Shown here: positions 20,106-28,048 of the stretch, one piece after another | Layout: every line of letters starts with the position of its first letter | How positions within the stretch are numbered: the stretch's first letter is position 1 | Source of the DNA: Deltaproteobacteria bacterium UBA4427 | Lineage (GTDB): Bacteria; Myxococcota_A; UBA9160; UBA4427 | Reading direction: 5' to 3' | DNA: 64,000 nucleotides | Assembly: GCA_002390675.1 (NCBI GenBank) | Contig: DGPZ01000102.1 | Location: 51,631-115,630, forward strand | Notes under the pieces: model-generated | Databases searched by the model: none | Seen by the model: the letters and a program-made list of their open reading frames with translations, nothing else | What the model was told of the DNA's origin: nothing | Program-made: the position numbers and the translations under genes

Positions 20106-22379
20106 CTAGAAAGTAAAAGTGACGTTTACGAGGGCCGAATACGGCGGCTCATCAGAGCGTTCATCAAAGAGTTCCTCGTAACCGCTGCCCGGGATCAACA
20201 CCGAGCCGGAGGCGCGCAGCACGACGTTATTCGTGAAGAACGGTCGATAGATCACGCCGGCGCTGATGTCCCAGCCGATTTCGCGACTGAGGCGATCCTG
20301 CTGACGTAGTGTCTCAAGCACCTGCACTGAATCCCACTGCAACCAAGAAATATTGGTCAGGATACGGAGTTCAGGCAGCACATCGAAGTCCGCGCCCACG
20401 CCCGCCTGCCAAAGGCCGGGGTTCACGAAGTTGCTCTGGCCTTCGCCCTTCGAACTGCGGAGTGAGGGCACGATGCTGTTCTTACCCGAGAGCGCGACGC
20501 TGCCACCGAACACAAAAGGAATCTGCTGACGCATCCAAAAGGAGGTCGTGCCGCCCGCGAAGTTCGGGTTGTCGAGGATTGTGTCGAAGCCCTGTGCCTT
20601 GTCGTCATAGGGGTCGTCATCGCCCATCGAATACAAGAAGAAGGCCTTGTATCGCATCCAGTCGAGATCGTAAGACGCTTCGAATGCGGCGAAGAACGAC
20701 TCTATATCCTGGCTGCGCTGGGCGATTGGGTTGTAGTCGTCGTGACCGAATGCCCCGTAGAGCTGGAACGTTAGGTTCAAACGCTCGATATGACCGTCGC
20801 CACCCAAGCCTACGTAGTAGACCTCGTAATCGTGGCCACCAATCAGACCGACCGGGGACGGGATGACTAGGTTCTTGTTGTTGTCGAAGTCTTTTTCATC
20901 GCCTTCGCGGTTGATATTCGCCGCAAAGATCGCTTCCACGTTAAAGCCAAGGACCGGAAAATCCTGATAGTAGAAGTTGGCAATGATCGTGTGGTCATCG
21001 CGCCAGGACTCAAGATTATTGAGCCCGGAGTTCGTGTCTTTATTAAGGCGACCGAACCAGGCCAGGTTGTACTGCCCACGGTTATTGAAGAAGTTGCCGA
21101 AGAGGCGAACGCCCGGCTCGGAGCTCTCGAAGAGGAAGCCACGGAAGTCAGCGTTAAAGGGCTGAATGCCGACGCGCAGACTGTCGAAATCGAAGCGATC
21201 CGTGCGGTTCCAAAGATGCTTGTCGATGAACGCTTCTTGAAGCGTGAAGTGATAGTCGAGACGATCATCGCCTTCGCGCGGGTCAAGCTTTACAGCGCCT
21301 AGCTGATTCACCCAAACCTTATTCACGTTCAGCGCCGGCGTGATGCGAATCTCCCAGTCCGGCGGACGGAAGGTCGTGTCGCCCTGCACCAAAGAGATCG
21401 ACGGCAACAGGGTCGTCTGGGTTTCCCAGGCGACGCCGTCACCAAAGAGATCTACTTCCGAGCCGCGGTCGCCCGCTGCGCCGGTCGGAATTGGAATCCG
21501 ACGTGCTTCAAGGACATGATCGAAGACGATATTGACGTTGATGAACCAGTCCTTCGTGCCGGGGATCGGACGGTCACCCTTCAAAGTGTTCTGGTTATAG
21601 GGGTCGTACCACTTTTCGTTGACACCGAGATTCTCGATGATGCGCCAACGGTCAGGGACCGCGACAAACTCGTAATCTGGGAGATCGTTCTCGTAGGTCG
21701 GAACGTTTTGGCGCGTCGGTCGTTCACCGGGCCGTCGCTGAGAGCGCGGCACTATCGGATTGGGCGCTGGCGCACCCGAAGACTCGCCATCACCTTCGTT
21801 GTCGCCCCCATCAGCCGGCCGAACTGGAGTCGGGATTCGCGGGGGCTGCGCGCGTCGCGGAGTCGGCGCCCAGGTGCCCTCGTCGATCGGCGGCGACGCC
21901 GTAGGTGACACGGGAACGGGAGCTGGCACGGGAACAATCACGCCGCCAGCAGAACCGTCAGATGCGTCATTGGTCGGCGCGGGCGTCGTAGGCACGGGCG
22001 GAGCAACCGGGACCGGGGCCTGTTCAGCGCCCGCATCGCCCTCACGACTTCCGCCGGGTCGCTGAAAGCTCGGTCGGCGGCGGCGACGTGCCCGTGCGCC
22101 GTCACTATCCGCTTGAGCGAGCAGTAATTCAGTGAAGCTCGGAACTCGAAGCTGATCTTCAATCTGCTCGAGAGTTTCCGACGTTTCGGCGGTCACTAAG
22201 AACGGAGAAGGTGCAACCGGAGCCGGCCGTGCGGCCCAGCTGGTATCGGCACCTAACAGAAGTAACCCCGACAGCAGAGCTACACTGTGTCTGCACGCTT
22301 GCGTCGCTAACCGCTTCCCTGCGAAATCAGTTGCAGCCTCAGGGCCATTCGTGAGCGCGCGTTCAATAATCATGCTCAT
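20106..22379 (-). CDS. Outer-membrane beta-barrel (porin-like) with Pro-rich N-terminal region
   Basis: 757 residues. A signal-like hydrophobic stretch (ALLSGLLLLGADTSWAA) lies at about 34-50, and a Pro/Ala/Thr-rich low-complexity region at about 95-230. From about 230 come many amphipathic beta-strands with alternating aromatics (WEIRITPALNVNKVWVNQ, YNLAWFGRLNKD, YEVYYVGLGGDG). The chain ends ALVNVTFTF, the terminal Phe typical of outer-membrane barrels. It overlaps the upstream lipoprotein gene by 4 bases (ATGA), indicating translational coupling, and precedes a decaheme cytochrome gene. In porin-cytochrome conduits (MtrCAB, Pcc) a barrel sheathes a multiheme cytochrome; gene context suggests the same here. 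No sequence similarity to MtrB is claimed (its N-terminal CXXC is absent). An alginate-export/DUF1302-like porin is an alternative. Confidence 0.85.
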   Translation of the reverse strand: MSMIIERALTNGPEAATDFAGKRLATQACRHSVALLSGLLLLGADTSWAARPAPVAPSPFLVTAETSETLEQIEDQLRVPSFTELLLAQADSDGARARRRRRPSFQRPGGSREGDAGAEQAPVPVAPPVPTTPAPTNDASDGSAGGVIVPVPAPVPVSPTASPPIDEGTWAPTPRRAQPPRIPTPVRPADGGDNEGDGESSGAPAPNPIVPRSQRRPGERPTRQNVPTYENDLPDYEFVAVPDRWRIIENLGVNEKWYDPYNQNTLKGDRPIPGTKDWFINVNIVFDHVLEARRIPIPTGAAGDRGSEVDLFGDGVAWETQTTLLPSISLVQGDTTFRPPDWEIRITPALNVNKVWVNQLGAVKLDPREGDDRLDYHFTLQEAFIDKHLWNRTDRFDFDSLRVGIQPFNADFRGFLFESSEPGVRLFGNFFNNRGQYNLAWFGRLNKDTNSGLNNLESWRDDHTIIANFYYQDFPVLGFNVEAIFAANINREGDEKDFDNNKNLVIPSPVGLIGGHDYEVYYVGLGGDGHIERLNLTFQLYGAFGHDDYNPIAQRSQDIESFFAAFEASYDLDWMRYKAFFLYSMGDDDPYDDKAQGFDTILDNPNFAGGTTSFWMRQQIPFVFGGSVALSGKNSIVPSLRSSKGEGQSNFVNPGLWQAGVGADFDVLPELRILTNISWLQWDSVQVLETLRQQDRLSREIGWDISAGVIYRPFFTNNVVLRASGSVLIPGSGYEELFDERSDEPPYSALVNVTFTF

Positions 22380-24937
22380 CGTCCCCCACAGCCATTCTGT
22401 TCATTGCTGTTCAAGAAGGGGGCGGGCGGGCAAACGACGTACCGGAGGTTCACGTTCTCGACCGAAATGTTGTCTGCGCGAAGTCCAAAGGGCGCATTGC
22501 CAATCGGGTTCGCGATGCCACGAGCGGCTTGCGCTTTCCCGATTTCGTCCAGGGCAACAAAGGGGACGAAGTCATCCTGCTCCGCGCCATCACCCGAGAC
22601 ACCGTAGCCGCCAACTAAAGTGCTGTTGCCGGCGCTATCGCTTCGATAGATCGGAACCGCACCTTGGAAGATGTGGAAGCCGTTCTGGAGGCCGGTGATC
22701 AGGCCGGCATTGCCGTCCTGAATGCCCTGCATGCAGTCAAGTTGGGCACCCGCGTCGGGCGAGAGGATCAATGCGGTTCGTGCAGCATCGCAATACAGGT
22801 TTCGCTGAACCGCATTCGTAAAGAGCTCCGGTCGCGTCACCGCCGCAAGCGAACCCGTCGTATCGAAGAGCGCAGCAGCCAAGTCCGGCACCTCTTCGCA
22901 GAGCGCAACGGCAATCGCTGGAAGAACAATCTCAGTCTGAATCCCGGTACTGAAGATGCTCCACTCTCCGTTATTAGTCGGCGCCGGCGGAACACTCGCG
23001 GTCGTCGCGTCGGGATTTCGGGAAAGCGGACCGTTGTTACCCGAAGCGACACCCGGCGGGAAATCGGGGTTTGCGATTCCGCCGAGTGAAATCGAAGACC
23101 AAGCAAATTCGCCGTCAAATATGGGATCCGCTCCACTGAGCCCCAAGAACACCCGAGAGTCGGTGACGTACTGAGAAAAGGGCTTCGTATTTAGAACGCC
23201 GGCATTTCCGAGCGGGTCACGCGCAGCTTCCAACTGAGCCCGCGCATTCGCCTTCGACCAGAACGCCGCTTGCCGCGTCTTCGAGATCGTCACGTCGACA
23301 CCGTCGAGCAACGCGTCCTGCGACCGCGCAAAGCCGAGTACGTTTCCGTCGAGGTCCACAACCGCGACATCAATTCGCGCCTGACCGCCTATGGGTCGGC
23401 GGGTCTGCGCGCGGGTGTTTTCGGCGAGCTTAAGGGCTTGGATCAGCAGTTCCTGAACGTCCGCAGCCGAGAGACCATCGGCCAATGCCGGTGCGGCGAC
23501 AGCTACTGCGTTCGCCGGTGGGGCGGGATTCACACTCGGGCTGGCGGGGTAGCGCCGAGCTGTCGCTTGGTCGACGAGTTCTTCACCGTTCGCGGTCCCC
23601 GCAAAGCCATTCGTCGACTGAGGGAACAAGCCAGTCAGTCCATTGAAGGTCGTCTCAATCACCCCTGATGTCGGGTCGAGAAAGAATACGCCGCCGCGGG
23701 GCGCGGTAAACGGGAAGAAGAACTGATCGAAGACAAAGGTGCCAGTACCGCTGCCGAGCGTGATGAGTCCGTTCAGCCGGGCCGTGATCGCTCCGATATT
23801 GTCAGCGTCGTCCGTCGAAATTACAGGCGCACTCGCTCGCGAGCCTCGCAGCCCTGTGTCGTCGACCCAGCGAAGCGCTCGTCCAGCGACCGTTATGCGG
23901 TCCGCCCGTCGCTCAACATCTGCGTCGTAGCTCGTCGCTGCGTTTCGTCCCTTCGTGGCACCAAAAGCAATCCGCTCTTCGATATTCCGGTCGCTGTTTG
24001 TTGCGTCCTTGTCGAGACTGTAGACGCCGTTGTATTCGATGCCGACGGCGCCGACGACGACCTTGCCTGTCAGGCCGGTCGGAGCTCCGCCCAGGTTCCG
24101 TGGCGCACTAAGCTCCGCGATATTGTCCTTATAGAGGGAGATGCCGCCGGGGTCGGCCGCGAAGCCAACCGGCAAGCGGCGTGGGCCGATCAAATCCGTC
24201 GCTAACGGCGCGACGTCCGTCGTGTCCGTGATCTGGTCGACGCCTTGGCGCGTATTGATGTCGCTGCACGCAAGCTGTGCGATCTGAACCGCGAAGAGAG
24301 GGCCGCCCGGGCGATCGGTTTCGCCAGGAAAGAAGTTCTGCTGGATCAGCGTGCTCGCAGTTCGCGAAGTGAAGGCGTTGCCCTGGGTCGAGAAGTAGTT
24401 GGACGTACCTGCCTTGCTGATCGCGGCGTAGCCGGCCGGAATAAAGACTCCGTCGAGAGCGGTCTGCAGAGAGGTCAGGCCTGCATTCGTCGCGATGGCT
24501 GTGAAGTTTGCGGAGCCGCCGTTGTTCTCCACAATAAAGGGCGTGTTTGCCGTTCGGTTAGGGCTCTCCACGGAGGTAATGAGCGAGTAGTTTGTCGTTG
24601 CCGCATCCGTGTCATAGACCGCGAGCACGTTGCTCAAGTGGTCCAGCACCACGATTGTGATATCCGGAATGCCGTTCGCTTCGGCTTCGAAAATCGCGTT
24701 CGCGATCACCTGCACGACGTCCTGAACCGTTAAACGCGCTTCGACGCCTACAGTAGCCGCCGGATAGCCGGGCTCAGTACCACGCTGCTGGTAGTCACAT
24801 TGGAATTGGCAGACTTGGGTCCGCGAAACTTCGCCGTCTTGGCAGGCGGGAAGCGAGAACGACACGACCACCGATGCCGCTAGTGCAATCACGGTTCGTA
24901 GCTGCCGTCGACCGACACTCATAAAACGGGCGATCAT
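22376..24937 (-). CDS. Large lipoprotein with two GlcG/HbpS-like (heme-binding/degrading) domains
   Basis: 853 residues with a lipoprotein signal: basic MIARFMSVGRRQ, hydrophobic helix, then SLPAC with the lipid-accepting Cys at about 32. Two regions resemble the GlcG/HbpS family. The first, at about 68-190, starts LTVQDVVQVIANAIFEAEA and continues ITIVVLDHLSNVLAVYD. The second, at about 485-620, has LSAADVQELLIQALKLAENT and VAVVDLDGNVLGFARSQDA. HbpS-like proteins bind heme in some bacteria. The C-terminal part shows no named domain and has a few Cys (ALCEEV, LYCDAAR, LDCMQG, YVVCPP) but no CXXCH. I chose ATG 24937 because GGAGG lies 6 bases upstream. It overlaps the barrel gene by 4 bases. 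It is possibly the periplasmic or surface lipoprotein component of the electron conduit (inference). Confidence 0.82.
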   Translation of the reverse strand: MIARFMSVGRRQLRTVIALAASVVVSFSLPACQDGEVSRTQVCQFQCDYQQRGTEPGYPAATVGVEARLTVQDVVQVIANAIFEAEANGIPDITIVVLDHLSNVLAVYDTDAATTNYSLITSVESPNRTANTPFIVENNGGSANFTAIATNAGLTSLQTALDGVFIPAGYAAISKAGTSNYFSTQGNAFTSRTASTLIQQNFFPGETDRPGGPLFAVQIAQLACSDINTRQGVDQITDTTDVAPLATDLIGPRRLPVGFAADPGGISLYKDNIAELSAPRNLGGAPTGLTGKVVVGAVGIEYNGVYSLDKDATNSDRNIEERIAFGATKGRNAATSYDADVERRADRITVAGRALRWVDDTGLRGSRASAPVISTDDADNIGAITARLNGLITLGSGTGTFVFDQFFFPFTAPRGGVFFLDPTSGVIETTFNGLTGLFPQSTNGFAGTANGEELVDQATARRYPASPSVNPAPPANAVAVAAPALADGLSAADVQELLIQALKLAENTRAQTRRPIGGQARIDVAVVDLDGNVLGFARSQDALLDGVDVTISKTRQAAFWSKANARAQLEAARDPLGNAGVLNTKPFSQYVTDSRVFLGLSGADPIFDGEFAWSSISLGGIANPDFPPGVASGNNGPLSRNPDATTASVPPAPTNNGEWSIFSTGIQTEIVLPAIAVALCEEVPDLAAALFDTTGSLAAVTRPELFTNAVQRNLYCDAARTALILSPDAGAQLDCMQGIQDGNAGLITGLQNGFHIFQGAVPIYRSDSAGNSTLVGGYGVSGDGAEQDDFVPFVALDEIGKAQAARGIANPIGNAPFGLRADNISVENVNLRYVVCPPAPFLNSNEQNGCGGR

Positions 24938-24965
24938 CAAAAGCCTCCGGCTTCGACACGATCCT

Positions 24966-25014
24966 TCGCGATTTAGATGGAACTCTTACCCGAGTTCCTA
25001 CATCTATCTCGCGA
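24966..25014 (-). promoter_or_regulatory. Long imperfect stem-loop in the leader of the lipoprotein-porin-cytochrome genes
   Basis: Nested arms pair across a 6-base loop (24986-24991). Inner GGAACTC (24979-24985) pairs with GAGTTCC (24992-24998); middle AGAT (24975-24978) with ATCT (25002-25005) past a 3-base bulge; outer TCGCGA (24966-24971) with TCGCGA (25009-25014) past a 3x3 internal loop. That gives 17 base pairs in 49 bases, 28 bases upstream of the lipoprotein start. No U-run follows, so it is more likely a leader structure or operator than a terminator. Confidence 0.45.
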
Positions 25015-25244
25015 TCGACCGCGTGCGCCGTTTTAATCTCAGCAACAACACGCCGGCTCTTCCTTCACCTAGTTCAGCTAAAAGCTGGAAGAACGAACGC
25101 AACGAGCGTGGGCGAGTCGATTCGGCGACGACTTCAAAGTTCCGAAAACGACACCTAAGCCGTTGCCGAAATACGAAATCAAACCGGTCAGCGCGCCCCC
25201 ACGCGTCCGCTCGATTCTACATCCCTGGAACGGAATTGCCGTGC

Positions 25245-27206
25245 CTAATTTAGGCGAACGAAGAGGTCCGTATGGGGGTTCCGCGGCAAGTCGGCATCAG
25301 CGCGACCGATCCCCACATAACCATCGCGCGAGACGCCGAGATGATTCGCCGGCATCGCCGCGTGATCCGAATGCGCCTCATGAATCGACGGGGCGTCGCC
25401 CTCGGCCGTGGGCTCAGCATCAGCCGCAGGCTCGCCCGACCTTTCGGGCGGTGATGTCGCCGCGGCCGACCCAGACGTCACGCTCGGCCCCATCGGGCCG
25501 TTCCCGCGCACATGAAATGGATGACACATAGAGCAAGGCGATGGCACCGTTTCGCCGCCCCAAGCATCCGCGCCCGCGTGACACTCGCGACAAACCGTAA
25601 TGTCCGGGATCAAGATATCCCCGGCCTCATTGCTGACCCGAGTTGTCGGCTCCCTTAGAATCAACTCATAAGGAATCGAGTCCTTCATGGACCATTCGGG
25701 TCGCGGAAGCGCGCTGTCCGGCTCGGGATCGAAGACCGCTGCACCCGGGTGGCATTTTACACAGGCGAAGGGGGCGTGGGATCCGTGACTGAACACCGAG
25801 CCCGGCACCCAGATATCTTGGACTTGGACCGGAGCCACGCCCATCCCTCCGTCACTCGCTCCTCCCGGATCGAGTTCGTGACAGAGGTCGCAGGTTCCAG
25901 GACGTTCGTAGAAGCGCCGTTCCGCACGCTCGACTTTGCTCTCGACCCATCGCCGAGAGAGTTCAGCCTCTTCCGAACTGAGTCGCGCACCTGGGCGCCG
26001 CATCCGGAGCCTACGCGGGGCCTCGGCATCCTTCACTTCGCCACTCAGCACGCGTGTAGCGTAAAACCCTCGAATCTTCGCCCTGATGTCGGCCGGATCC
26101 CCGTGCGGGGTGAAGCCCGGAGGAGCCGTGGCGTCGAAGTCGAGCCGATGGCAGTCCTGACAATGCTCCTCGAACACGACGGGCTTCATGTAGAGGCCAC
26201 CCGCATCCGGCTCATGGCACGCGCCGCACTGGAGATATTGCTTCGAATCGCCGCGGCCGGTGACTGCCTTTCCGACATGACGAAGGTGACTAAATTCGAG
26301 GCCGGAGATCTCGACGAGATCGTCTGTGACATCGACTGAGACCGCCTCGAGAAGAGGGTTTGTCACGAGTGCGAGCTGGAAGGGCGGGTGGTCTTCACCG
26401 AAATCGCTCGCGTCCCGGAGCGAAGTCTCGGCGAGCTTGCCGCCGAGATCAGAATGGCAGTCCGAGCAAAAGCCAGAGCCGAGATCCGCTAGGTCGACCT
26501 GCCGGCCGCGATGTTCTAGATGGCAGGTCCCACAGTCGGCATTATCGAGCTCAGCCATCCTCATTTCCAGCGGCGAGTGCCGGCCAATATCGTGATGGCA
26601 GGTCATACAGTCATCATTCTGCACGGCCTGGAAGAACCCCGAATGACATTTCTGACAATCGCTCTCGACGTAGGCATGACCGCGGCTCACATCGCCCGTA
26701 TTCCAAGGCGACTGAGCTGGCGACCAAAAGAGCGGAACTAACAGGAATCCGATCAAGATCGTGCCGATCGCGATCCAAGCCAGAGGGCGACGTGCAAAAA
26801 TGCCGGATTCAAGGCCTAGCGTCGTTCGCTCTTCCAGTGAAGCACGTTCACTTTGACCTCGATCCGTCTCCTCGTATTCGAGCGCAACATCAACCTCAGC
26901 ACCCTCTTCGGGTTGCAGTACCCGAAGTTCCCAAGATCCGAGCTTCAAGACATCGCCCGGGCCGATCCGCTCACCACCCGTCACCAGGCCATTGACGTTG
27001 ACCTCTTGCCCAGCAGCGGCCTCAACGTACAAGCGACCATCCGCCATGCGGAATGTCGCCTGATGCAGCGAGATCGTCAGCCCCTTGAGCGAGAGGTCGT
27101 TATCCGGCCCCCGTCCAACAAAGAGGGACTCGACTTCGATGTCGCGGTCAAGGCGGACTTTCTTGCCCGTTGGCCGCAACCGAACTTCTGTTAGGCGAAC
27201 TTTCAT
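25245..27206 (-). CDS. FHA domain - transmembrane helix - periplasmic decaheme cytochrome c
   Basis: 653 residues with three parts. Residues 1-100 are a forkhead-associated domain (VGRGPDNDLSLKG, then TISLHQATF, then VNG), the fold that reads phosphothreonine. One membrane helix (LAWIAIGTILIGFLLVPLF) lies at about 142-160. Ten CXXCH sites follow at 184, 200, 225, 247, 327, 349, 439, 482, 539 and 558. The topology places FHA in the cytoplasm and the hemes in the periplasm. The C-terminal ~90 residues are Ala/Pro/Ser-rich and heme-free. ATG 27206 begins 1 base after the stop of the b-type membrane gene, so the two are co-transcribed. I know of no established family with this fusion. Likely role: electron carrier between the inner membrane and the outer-membrane conduit, gated by a phosphoprotein (inference). 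Confidence 0.93.
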   Translation of the reverse strand: MKVRLTEVRLRPTGKKVRLDRDIEVESLFVGRGPDNDLSLKGLTISLHQATFRMADGRLYVEAAAGQEVNVNGLVTGGERIGPGDVLKLGSWELRVLQPEEGAEVDVALEYEETDRGQSERASLEERTTLGLESGIFARRPLAWIAIGTILIGFLLVPLFWSPAQSPWNTGDVSRGHAYVESDCQKCHSGFFQAVQNDDCMTCHHDIGRHSPLEMRMAELDNADCGTCHLEHRGRQVDLADLGSGFCSDCHSDLGGKLAETSLRDASDFGEDHPPFQLALVTNPLLEAVSVDVTDDLVEISGLEFSHLRHVGKAVTGRGDSKQYLQCGACHEPDAGGLYMKPVVFEEHCQDCHRLDFDATAPPGFTPHGDPADIRAKIRGFYATRVLSGEVKDAEAPRRLRMRRPGARLSSEEAELSRRWVESKVERAERRFYERPGTCDLCHELDPGGASDGGMGVAPVQVQDIWVPGSVFSHGSHAPFACVKCHPGAAVFDPEPDSALPRPEWSMKDSIPYELILREPTTRVSNEAGDILIPDITVCRECHAGADAWGGETVPSPCSMCHPFHVRGNGPMGPSVTSGSAAATSPPERSGEPAADAEPTAEGDAPSIHEAHSDHAAMPANHLGVSRDGYVGIGRADADLPRNPHTDLFVRLN

Positions 27207-27207
27207 T

Positions 27208-28044
27208 TTAGTGATACCAAAAAACGACGAAAATGTGAACGATCAGCGCCGCGCAGGTCGCGAACGCAAAAGGAACATGAACGATCAGCCAGAGGTCAAG
27301 AAGCCCCTTAAATCGAACGTCGCGCCGAATCTGCTTCAGAAGTAGTTCCTTGCGCGCAATCAACTCAATCAGCTTCCGCTCTTGCTCTTTGGCCTCGTCG
27401 TCCAGATCAACCTCCGACGTTCGCAAGCTGCGAAGCGCGCGCGACGTCCCGCAATCAGCATCTTTCCCGGAGAGCTGGGACCGAAACGTGCCACCGATTC
27501 GCGTGTCATCTATAGAGGTCACGACGGCATGCGCGTAGTAGTCGGGCAAGCCATCTGCGGCCATCCGACACTCAGAATCGATCTCGGCGATTCTCTCAAG
27601 CATGGCATCGAGTGTGATGTTATTCCGGTTCCGCGTCATGGAGGTCGGAACGAGTGCGTAGAACGCCACGCCAAGAATCCCGCTGATGCAAACAACGCAC
27701 ATCAGGGCATAAGCGAGCGTGTGAACATTCCAGCCAAATTCGAAGGCCGAATGCAAAGGCACGAGGAAGAGCAGCCCCGTCCCTAAATAGACATGCGCCG
27801 AGACCCAGCCCTTAAGCGACGCGCCCGTCGCGGAGTAGCTCCGCTTGCGAATTCCTAGCCACATCAGCCAGAAGATCGTCGCCGCCGCGATCGTCCCAAG
27901 GCCGTAGCCAGTCCAAGAACTACCACTCCGGCCACCCGGCGGATCGTCCACGACATAAACCACGATCGACAGAAATAGCGTACTAAGCGCCACCTTGAGA
28001 TAGCGATAGTTCTGGTATTCAAGGAATGTACGCGGCCCGATCAC
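27208..28044 (-). CDS. Di-heme b-type cytochrome-like integral membrane protein
   Basis: 278 residues with five predicted membrane helices: about 16-33, 48-65, 78-100, 102-130 and 248-274. Histidines sit where bis-His b-heme ligands occur: SAHVYLG and PLHSAF in helix 3, NVHTLAYA at the start of helix 4, and LIVHVPFAF and LIVHIFVVFWYH in helix 5. Helix 5 resembles the last helix of ferric-reductase/b561-like membrane cytochromes. A cytoplasmic, charged, partly coiled-coil loop (about 131-245) separates helices 4 and 5. I chose GTG 28044, just 4 bases after the upstream stop codon; the frame extends to 28131 only by overlapping that gene. It probably transfers electrons across the inner membrane between the FHA-oxidoreductase and the FHA-decaheme protein. 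Confidence 0.82.
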   Translation of the reverse strand: MIGPRTFLEYQNYRYLKVALSTLFLSIVVYVVDDPPGGRSGSSWTGYGLGTIAAATIFWLMWLGIRKRSYSATGASLKGWVSAHVYLGTGLLFLVPLHSAFEFGWNVHTLAYALMCVVCISGILGVAFYALVPTSMTRNRNNITLDAMLERIAEIDSECRMAADGLPDYYAHAVVTSIDDTRIGGTFRSQLSGKDADCGTSRALRSLRTSEVDLDDEAKEQERKLIELIARKELLLKQIRRDVRFKGLLDLWLIVHVPFAFATCAALIVHIFVVFWYH

Positions 28045-28048
28045 GCGA

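Noticed and set aside
20106..22379. Calling the barrel MtrB
   Set aside because: The N-terminal CXXC of MtrB is missing and I see no specific similarity; only its gene context suggests a conduit.
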